A stretch of DNA of 42,220 bases, from the NCBI GenBank assembly GCA_947446595.1, contig CANFGS010000017.1, forward strand, positions 1 through 42,220. Direction: 5' to 3'. Of this stretch, positions 35,704 to 42,220 are shown one piece after another (positions within the stretch are counted from its first letter, which is position 1; each line of letters opens with the position of its first letter). Both the position numbers and the translations under genes were made by a program. The notes below the pieces were generated by a model, which was given only the letters and a program-made list of their open reading frames with translations, was not told where the DNA came from and did not search any database. Source of the DNA: Neisseriaceae bacterium. Its GTDB lineage: Bacteria; Pseudomonadota; Gammaproteobacteria; Burkholderiales; UBA11063.

Positions 35704-37595
35704 TCACCACTCTCCACGTTTGATTGATTAGCATCACTGTATTCTAATTGATCATTAGTATCAGCGGCATCATTTGGCTTATGAGCTACTACCGCATATT
35801 CACCAAGTAAATAATAATCAAAAAGTTTTCTAGCAATAGGAGCAGCACTAGCTGCACCAAATCCCGCGTGTTCTACTATTACTGCAATAGCTATTTTAGG
35901 TTTATCAACTGGAGCAAAAGCAGTAAACCACGCATGATCTTTATATTGTTTACCTTGGAATTTAGCACTACGATTATCTTTATTCATAGCTACAACTTGG
36001 GCAGTTCCAGTCTTACCTGCCATTGTATATTGTAAACCTCCTGATATCCCATGTGCAGTACCTTTTAGTACTACATTTTGCATCGCTGATTTTATAAATT
36101 TAAAATAAGTATTAGGAATTGGTAACATATGTGAGTTAATTATATAACTTTCTATGAGCACATTATTTTTATCAGTCGTGTTTTTAAAAAAATGCGGGGT
36201 AATAACCTTACCTTCATTAGCAATTATAGTAGTAGCAAATGCCATTTGAAGCGGGGTATAATGATTAAGCCCCTGCCCAATCCCAAAAACAACACTATCT
36301 GCAGCTTGCCAATTTTTTTGATAATCATCCCGAAAATGCTTAGCTTTCCACTCTCGTGAAGGTAAAAGTCCACTATCCTCAATTGGCAGATCTACACCAG
36401 TTTTTTTCCCAAAGCCAAACATTGGCATCACATCATCAGCTCTATCAATACCTAAATCTAAGCCCAGTTTATAAAAATACGTATCAGACGAATAAGTTAT
36501 CGCATCCATTAGATTCACTGTACCGCGTGCAACCTTTTCACTATCTCTAAATCTATGGCTTGATCCAGGAATAACATAGTACCCGGGGTCATAAACAGTC
36601 GAACTAGGTGTTAGCACTCCTAAAAACAATGCTGTTAAAGCTAAAAATGGCTTAAAAGTAGAACCTGGTGGATAAGTACCCTGTGCTCCTCTATTTAATA
36701 AAGGCTTTTTAGGGTCATTCATTAAATCGCCCCAGTCATCTAAGCTAATACCATCAATAAACCAATTGGGGTTATATCCTGGTTTGGATACAAAGGCTAA
36801 AACTCCACCATCATTAGGATCGATAACAACTATAGCACCATTATTATCACCCAATAAATTCCATGCTAATTTTTGAAGCTTATTATCTATAGTTAGGTGT
36901 AATGTCTGACCATCTGTTGCTGCAGTATTATCAATAAGTCCTACTTCATTACCATTAGCATCAGTTTTAATACTTTTCTTACCTAAATGTCCTCGAAGGG
37001 TGCTTTCATAATATTGTTCAATACCACTTTTTCCGATATAGTCATTAGATACATAATCTTGATTTTTAATTTTCTGCTTATCTTTTTGACTAATGCGCCC
37101 GACATAACCTATACTATGTGAGTATAGTTCATCAAATGGGTAATTACGCTTAATTCTTGCAAAAACTGATAATTCCGGAAATTCATAAGCATGAGATGTA
37201 ACACTAGCAATCTCTTTATCAGACAAATCATCTTTAATAACAACCCAGTCATAATTTTTAGAATTATTTTTAGTTGCATAAAATTTTTTCTTATCAAGAG
37301 TCGTTATATTAACGTATTTTGACAAACTTTCAAATAATTGCTTTTGGCTACCTTTTAAATATTTAGGAAGAGCAGCAAGAACATATGAGGCATCATTATT
37401 TGCTAATACAACTCCGTTTCTATCAACAATCTGTCCTCGTACGGGCTGTGTTGCTACTATAGATGAATAATTATTGATTGATTGCTGAAGTAATTGAGTA
37501 TGATTGATTAATTGTAAATAACCATAGCGTAAAAATAAGACTCCAAATGTAAAGGTAATAAATGAGTAAGCTGCAATCAGCCTTGAGTTTTTCAT
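35700..37595 (-). CDS. mrdA: Penicillin-binding protein 2 (elongation transpeptidase)
   Basis: A class B PBP that cross-links lateral-wall peptidoglycan with RodA. The 631 residues show one N-terminal membrane anchor (about 8-26), the pedestal/dimer region, and the transpeptidase domain. S312 lies in PPGSTFKPF (SxxK), the SxN motif is SSD in YSSDTYFYKLGLD, as in many PBP2 proteins, and KTGT lies in MAGKTGTAQV. All active-site motifs are intact. It lies one base after mreD. Confidence 0.95.
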   Translation of the reverse strand: MKNSRLIAAYSFITFTFGVLFLRYGYLQLINHTQLLQQSINNYSSIVATQPVRGQIVDRNGVVLANNDASYVLAALPKYLKGSQKQLFESLSKYVNITTLDKKKFYATKNNSKNYDWVVIKDDLSDKEIASVTSHAYEFPELSVFARIKRNYPFDELYSHSIGYVGRISQKDKQKIKNQDYVSNDYIGKSGIEQYYESTLRGHLGKKSIKTDANGNEVGLIDNTAATDGQTLHLTIDNKLQKLAWNLLGDNNGAIVVIDPNDGGVLAFVSKPGYNPNWFIDGISLDDWGDLMNDPKKPLLNRGAQGTYPPGSTFKPFLALTALFLGVLTPSSTVYDPGYYVIPGSSHRFRDSEKVARGTVNLMDAITYSSDTYFYKLGLDLGIDRADDVMPMFGFGKKTGVDLPIEDSGLLPSREWKAKHFRDDYQKNWQAADSVVFGIGQGLNHYTPLQMAFATTIIANEGKVITPHFFKNTTDKNNVLIESYIINSHMLPIPNTYFKFIKSAMQNVVLKGTAHGISGGLQYTMAGKTGTAQVVAMNKDNRSAKFQGKQYKDHAWFTAFAPVDKPKIAIAVIVEHAGFGAASAAPIARKLFDYYLLGEYAVVAHKPNDAADTNDQLEYSDANQSNVESGE

Positions 37596-37596
37596 T

Positions 37597-38067
37597 TTAA
37601 AAAATTAAGTTTGATTTAATATCACGGATATTGGTAAAGCTAAATAGCCATAATATAATTGGACATAATACTAGTACTTCGATACTTAAGTCTACCCAAT
37701 TAATAAAACTATTATGCGTCAATAAGCCAATTAGCATCATAATGCCTGATAGCATTGCATAAAATACGCTTATCATAACTACTTTTTGTAACGAACCACC
37801 CAAAGAATATGTAATCACAAGCCTCTGGCTTAAGAATGATAATAGAATGGCAGCAAATAAATGACTTCCTAAATACCAATGCCCCATTAAATCAGTAAAA
37901 AACGCAATGAAAATTATTAGCTTTAAATACGAATTTTTTCTGAATAATAAAATAACCAAAATGACACTCAGGGAGTCAAGATATAAAACGGTTAGGTTAT
38001 TGATTAGTAATTGAAATAACATCAATCCAAATATAAGAATTAATAATTTTATATTATTGCTGTGCAT
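37597..38067 (-). CDS. mreD: Rod-shape-determining membrane protein MreD
   Basis: A 156-residue protein with about five to six hydrophobic helices that links MreC to the elongation machinery. Family features are weak but position is decisive: it lies between mreC and mrdA. The ATG at 38067 overlaps the mreC end by 14 bases. An in-frame upstream start at 38139 would put 24 extra non-hydrophobic residues inside mreC and is less likely. No clear ribosome site is seen, so translation may be coupled to mreC. Confidence 0.85.
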   Translation of the reverse strand: MHSNNIKLLILIFGLMLFQLLINNLTVLYLDSLSVILVILLFRKNSYLKLIIFIAFFTDLMGHWYLGSHLFAAILLSFLSQRLVITYSLGGSLQKVVMISVFYAMLSGIMMLIGLLTHNSFINWVDLSIEVLVLCPIILWLFSFTNIRDIKSNLIF

Positions 38068-38845
38068 TTTTAAGTACCAATAAATATTGTAGTTTATTAA
38101 AATTAACCACTGGCTCACATATTGCTGAATTAAATCCATTATTTTCGTAAAATACTTTACTTACTCTAGCAACAGGAATATTTGCTGGGTATAAATCATC
38201 AAGCCCTGTAGTAACCAGAATATCACCCACACTAATTTTATCAGCTTTATTGATATATTTAACTTGCATATTATTATTACCAATACCGGAGGCTAACATT
38301 TTACTTTTTGTTACTTGGTTTTGAAGATAGATTTTGTAATCAGGATTAGTAATTAAGACTACTTGTGCATTATTTGGATTAACTGAACTGATTTGCCCAA
38401 TTACACCATCTTTATTAACTACCGTACTACCTAAATTTATACCTTTACTTGAGCCTCTATCAATAAGTAATTTACTATTAACTAGATAATTCACATCAAT
38501 TATGCCACGAGCCATGGTTATTTTAAAATTATTGTATAACTCAGATTCAGAGTTTAGATTTTCAATTTCTTTAGCATCAGTGCTTTGATTGTTTTGCTGT
38601 TTTAGTAATAAGGCATCTTTTTCAACCTGCTGACGTAGCTGAATATTTTCTGTTTCAAGTTTTTTTTGAGTATTTTTTTGTAAAAATACTAATTTGGGAT
38701 AACTAATAATTTTATACTCAAGCATAACAACTTGCTTATGTACATATATTGCCACTACATCACGGAATTTACTAATAAAAGAAAACTTATCCAGTAAAAT
38801 TAGTGCCATAGCAGCAATTAATAACCAAACCCGTAAACGTAACAT
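38054..38845 (-). CDS. mreC: Cell-shape protein MreC
   Basis: A bitopic inner-membrane protein of 263 residues that scaffolds PBP2 in the periplasm. A membrane helix (about 7-22) is followed by a coiled coil (about 50-100, rich in Lys/Glu/Gln) and two beta-barrel domains containing GVIGQISSVNPNNAQVVLIT and GDILVTTGLDDLYPANIPVARV. It starts directly after mreB with no gap and overlaps mreD. Confidence 0.93.
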   Translation of the reverse strand: MLRLRVWLLIAAMALILLDKFSFISKFRDVVAIYVHKQVVMLEYKIISYPKLVFLQKNTQKKLETENIQLRQQVEKDALLLKQQNNQSTDAKEIENLNSESELYNNFKITMARGIIDVNYLVNSKLLIDRGSSKGINLGSTVVNKDGVIGQISSVNPNNAQVVLITNPDYKIYLQNQVTKSKMLASGIGNNNMQVKYINKADKISVGDILVTTGLDDLYPANIPVARVSKVFYENNGFNSAICEPVVNFNKLQYLLVLKNAQQ

Positions 38846-39892
38846 CTATTTTATTCTATTTAGATATACTCGATTATCAGATATATAATCAAGTGCGATG
38901 CCACAGCCTTTAGCAACACATAGTAATGGCTCGTCAGCGATATGTACTTGTAATCCAGTTTCTTCATTAATTAGAGTATCTAATCCTCGAAGTAGGGCAC
39001 CACCACCCGTTAGAGTTATTCCATTATCTATCAGATCTGCTGATAATTCAGGGGGAGTTGTTTCAAGTGCATTACGAATAGCTAAAACCATCTGATCAAG
39101 AGTATCTTTAAGAGCTTCTCTTAATTCCGATGAATTAATAGTTATTTCTTTAGGTAGTCCTTGGTACGCATCACGCCCACGAATTACCATTTCCCCAACA
39201 TCTGATGTTTTATGAGCCGAACCAATTTGTTTTTTGATCTCTTCAGAAGTAGAGTCCCCAATTAACAACCCGTGCTTAGAACGAATATGTGCTGAAATTA
39301 TTTCATCCACTCTATCTCCTGCAACTTTTATCGAGTTAGCATACACAAGCCCACCTAAAGATATAACTCCAACCTCAGTTGTTCCACCACCAATATCAAC
39401 TACCATTGACGCCTTAGGAGATGCAACAGGCAAATCAGCACCAATAGCAGCTGCCATTGCTTCTTCGATTAGCTCTACTTGGCGAGCACCAGCAGCTAGT
39501 GCTGCATCTTTAATTGCCCGGCGTTCAACTTGAGTTGAACCACAAGGCACACAAATTACAATTCTTGGTGGGATAGAAAAGAGTTTTTTACTGCTATTTA
39601 TTTTTTTGATAAAATATTTTATCATTTGTTCAGTAACTGTGAAATCCGCAATAACACCATCTTTCATAGGGCGAATTACTTCTATTTGACCTGGAGTTTT
39701 TCCAAGCATGGTTTTTGCTTCATGACCTACAGCAATAACTCTTTTGCCATATCCATCACGCGATAGCGCAAGAGCTACCATTGATGGTTCATCTAGTATA
39801 ACGCCTTTACCTCTAACATAAACGATTGTATTTGCAGTTCCCAAATCAATAGCAACATCACTACTAAAATAACCTAATAATCTTTTCAACAT
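38846..39892 (-). CDS. mreB: Actin-like rod-shape protein MreB
   Basis: An actin homologue that directs lateral wall synthesis. The 348 residues show the ATP-binding motifs: phosphate 1 AIDLGTANTIVYVRG, phosphate 2 MVVDIGGGTTEVGVISLGG and adenosine motif LTGGGALLRGLD. The N-terminus LKRLLGYFSSDVAIDLGTAN carries an amphipathic stretch of the Gram-negative type. AGAGGA precedes the start. It starts 17 bases after tkt, so it may be co-transcribed with it. Confidence 0.97.
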   Translation of the reverse strand: MLKRLLGYFSSDVAIDLGTANTIVYVRGKGVILDEPSMVALALSRDGYGKRVIAVGHEAKTMLGKTPGQIEVIRPMKDGVIADFTVTEQMIKYFIKKINSSKKLFSIPPRIVICVPCGSTQVERRAIKDAALAAGARQVELIEEAMAAAIGADLPVASPKASMVVDIGGGTTEVGVISLGGLVYANSIKVAGDRVDEIISAHIRSKHGLLIGDSTSEEIKKQIGSAHKTSDVGEMVIRGRDAYQGLPKEITINSSELREALKDTLDQMVLAIRNALETTPPELSADLIDNGITLTGGGALLRGLDTLINEETGLQVHIADEPLLCVAKGCGIALDYISDNRVYLNRIK

Positions 39893-39909
39893 AATAATCC
39901 TCTAGTAAT

Positions 39910-41913
39910 TTAATTAAATGGTTTAATAAAATCTTTAATTTTGCCTAATATCATGTCTTCAGTAAATCCAAAATGATTAAACAAGTCTTTTGCGGGTGCT
40001 GATTCACCAAAAGTATCAATACTAATAATTAGCCCATCAATACCAACGTATTTGTACCAAGAGTCAGCAACTCCTGCTTCTATAGCTATTTTGTACTTAG
40101 ACTCTGGTAAAACACTCTTTTTATACTGAGTATTTTGAGTATCAAAAACAGAAGTCGAGGGCATTGATACTAGTTGCACTTGTTTATTTTCTGCTACTAA
40201 TTTTGTATATACTTTATAAGCAAGCTCCACTTCAGAACCTGATGCTAGTATTATTATATCAGGTGTCTCACTATTTTTAGATAAAATATATCCACCTTTA
40301 GAAATATTTTTTGTAGTTACCGCATCTCTTTGCATATACTGTAGATTTTGTCTTGAGAAAATCAAGCTTGATGGTGTTGTAGTTTGGCTAAGTGCAGCAC
40401 CCCAAGACACAACCGTCTCTACAGTATCACAAGGGCGCCATACGTGCATATTTGGAATTAGACGTAGTGTTGCTATTTGTTCAACTGGTTGGTGGGTTGG
40501 ACCATCTTCACCCAAACCTACTGAATCATGAGTATATACAAATATCGGGGCAATCTTCATTAAAGATGCCATTCTTAGGGCATTTCTAGCGTATTCAGAA
40601 AACATTAAAAAAGTTCCACCAAATGGTTTAATCCCATTATGTAAGTACATTCCATTTAGCATTGCTGACATTCCAAACTCACGAACTCCATAGCTGATAT
40701 AGTTACCGGTAAAGTTATTTTTGTCATTAAGCGTTTTAGCAAAGCTCCAACGAGTAAGGTTTGATCCAGTTAAATCAGCAGAGCCACCTACTAATTCAGG
40801 TAAATATTTGGCAAAATATTCAATCGCATTTTGTGATGCTTTACGAGTTGCGATTGTTTCAGCCTTTTCACTAACTAATTTAATACCTTCTTCTATAATC
40901 TGATTCCAGTTTTTTGGTAGTTCGCGAGAATTACGGCGCTTAAATTCAAGAGCCAATTCTGGATATGATTTTTGGTAAGTTGCAAATAGTTTATTCCACT
41001 CATCTTCTAGTTTTTGACCTTTGTTCTTACAATCAAACTCTTGATAAACTTCATTAGGCATAACAAATGGTGGATAGTCCCAACCTAGTTCTTGGCGTAC
41101 AAGTTTGATTTCAGCTTCACCTAGAGCGGCACCGTGGCTCTCTTCTTTACCAACCTTATTTGGAGAGCCTTTACCAATTTTAGTTTTACAAATTAGGATA
41201 CTAGGGCGTTCATCATTCTTGGCATCTTTTATAGCGTTATTTATAGCGTTTACGTCATGACCATCTATATTGTCAATTACATGCCAGTTATAAGCTTCAA
41301 AGCGTTTAGCTACATTTTCGCTAAACCAATCATGAACTTCACCATCAATAGATATTCCGTTATCATCATATAAAGCGATTAATTTACCAAGTTTGAAAGT
41401 ACCTGCTAGAGAACACACTTCATGAGATATTCCTTCCATCAAGCAGCCATCGCCCATAAAAACATAGGTATGATGGTTTACAATAGGAAGTCCATCTTTA
41501 TTAAATTCATCAGCTAGTATTTTTTCTGCTAGTGCCATTCCAACGGCATTAGCTAGCCCTTGACCTAATGGTCCTGTAGTTGTTTCAACTCCATCAGTAT
41601 AGCCATACTCTGGGTGACCTGGGGTTTTAGAGCCCATTTGGCGAAATTGCTGAAGATCATTAAGAGTTAGATTATAACCTGTTAGATGCAGTAGACTATA
41701 TAATAACATTGAGCCATGACCATTACTTAATACGAAACGATCGCGATTCACCCAGTTTGGATTATTTGGATTATGAGATAAATGATCGCGCCATAGCGTA
41801 ACCCCAATTTCAGCCATTCCCATTGGCATCCCTGGATGTCCGCTTTTTGCTTTTTCGACAGAGTCAGCAGATAGTATACGTATTGCATTAGCTAGTAAAT
41901 CATAATTGGTCAT
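39910..41913 (-). CDS. tkt: Transketolase
   Basis: A thiamine diphosphate enzyme of the pentose phosphate pathway that moves two-carbon units between sugar phosphates. The 667 residues include the phosphate-site [13 protein letters not shown], the ThDP/Mg motif [18 protein letters not shown], and the pyrimidine domain with [17 protein letters not shown]. The C-terminal domain is complete. Length fits E. coli TktA (663). It has its own promoter and is the first gene of the minus-strand run with mreBCD. Confidence 0.96.
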   Translation of the reverse strand: MTNYDLLANAIRILSADSVEKAKSGHPGMPMGMAEIGVTLWRDHLSHNPNNPNWVNRDRFVLSNGHGSMLLYSLLHLTGYNLTLNDLQQFRQMGSKTPGHPEYGYTDGVETTTGPLGQGLANAVGMALAEKILADEFNKDGLPIVNHHTYVFMGDGCLMEGISHEVCSLAGTFKLGKLIALYDDNGISIDGEVHDWFSENVAKRFEAYNWHVIDNIDGHDVNAINNAIKDAKNDERPSILICKTKIGKGSPNKVGKEESHGAALGEAEIKLVRQELGWDYPPFVMPNEVYQEFDCKNKGQKLEDEWNKLFATYQKSYPELALEFKRRNSRELPKNWNQIIEEGIKLVSEKAETIATRKASQNAIEYFAKYLPELVGGSADLTGSNLTRWSFAKTLNDKNNFTGNYISYGVREFGMSAMLNGMYLHNGIKPFGGTFLMFSEYARNALRMASLMKIAPIFVYTHDSVGLGEDGPTHQPVEQIATLRLIPNMHVWRPCDTVETVVSWGAALSQTTTPSSLIFSRQNLQYMQRDAVTTKNISKGGYILSKNSETPDIIILASGSEVELAYKVYTKLVAENKQVQLVSMPSTSVFDTQNTQYKKSVLPESKYKIAIEAGVADSWYKYVGIDGLIISIDTFGESAPAKDLFNHFGFTEDMILGKIKDFIKPFN

Positions 41914-41945
41914 AAAGAACTTTCATCAGTAGATTAATGTACATG

Positions 41946-41954
41946 ATTTTATCA
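41946..41954 (-). promoter_or_regulatory. Extended -10 promoter for tkt
   Basis: On the minus strand TGATAAAAT (41954-41946) fits TGn plus TAAAAT, 33 bases before the tkt start. On the plus strand a consensus TATAAT lies at 41964-41969, facing away; no gene is evident after it. Confidence 0.45.
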
Positions 41955-42073
41955 TAATTCATGTATAATGACTACGGTTTTAAACCACCACCATGCTCGT
42001 AATTTGTAAAGTGAAGCGCGAAAGTTTAAAATTTGTAGCTATAAAATAAAAGAATGAGTTTCAGATTATACGT

Positions 42074-42220
42074 TCATAAATAAACAAGTTCCGAGTATGC
42101 TAATCGCTCTTTTATGCCACAAATCATACGCCCTGTTTCACATATAATTACCCAAGAGAGCTCTGCCTCTTCTAAAGATGCTTTATATTTATGAATCAAT
42201 TGCTTAGGAAAACCATACAA
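42074..42220 (-). CDS. C-terminal end of an unidentified gene, cut by window edge
   Basis: An open minus-strand frame of 48 codons enters from the right edge and stops with TGA at 42074. The residues look like real protein (LYGFPKQLIHKYKASLEEA, then SWVIICETGRMICGIKERLA) rather than random. No family was recognised, and the start lies outside the window. The 160 bases between it and tkt hold no gene that I can support. Confidence 0.4.
   Translation of the reverse strand: MYGFPKQLIHKYKASLEEAELSWVIICETGRMICGIKERLAYSELVYL

Noticed and set aside
41993-42049. 18-codon plus-strand peptide after a TATAAT box
   Set aside because: It is too short, has no ribosome site, and no support beyond the start and stop.

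Overview
The window is AT-rich, gene-dense chromosome of a Gram-negative proteobacterium. Outer-membrane lipoprotein BamE, a type II secretion secretin, DsbD, periplasmic KatG and an MreBCD-PBP2-RodA set place it in the Proteobacteria. The divergent fur / bamE-dapB arrangement is one I associate with Betaproteobacteria such as Neisseriales. EF-P does not fit that lineage well, so the placement is tentative.

Layout. 1-5400 is accessory DNA: the C-terminal tail of an IS481/IS3-like transposase, a small GT2 glycosyltransferase with an apparent ATT start, efp with an unusual tip loop, a Gfo/Idh/MocA oxidoreductase, and a hipB-hipA module. The hipBA segment ends in a junction that appears to have cut an alpha/beta hydrolase gene. 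5553-8295 (minus) holds tRNA-Leu(UAG), a small exported cytochrome b5-like protein and periplasmic KatG. 8463-12552 (minus) is an acyl-CoA ligase - gltX - alr operon. 12703-16874 (plus) is a tight run: uvrD, usp, a radical SAM protein and a YgjP-like metallopeptidase. 16965-19295 holds an MsrB-MsrA fusion, a decayed IS30 transposase and YeiH. 19367-22150 (plus) is ssb, hemJ, an FAD monooxygenase and a hotdog thioesterase.

22151-26176 (minus) is bamE-dapB-nadB-fdx-CDF transporter, divergent from fur. 26732-32819 (plus) is gspC-D-E-F of a type II secretion system. The pseudopilin genes do not follow; instead there is a short tandem repeat ending in a REP-like hairpin, then dsbD. 34597-41913 (minus) is tkt-mreB-mreC-mreD-mrdA-rodA, closely spaced or overlapping, which supplies cell elongation. 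The right edge contains the last 48 codons of an unidentified minus-strand gene.

Functional themes are oxidative-stress defence and repair (KatG, MsrBA, Fur, UvrD), redox and heme chemistry (HemJ, DsbD, ferredoxin, NadB), envelope growth and secretion. No CRISPR array, prophage or clearly new multi-gene system was seen. The best leads are the EF-P loop, the KatG/b5 pairing, the hipBA island junction, and the GspC without a PDZ domain.
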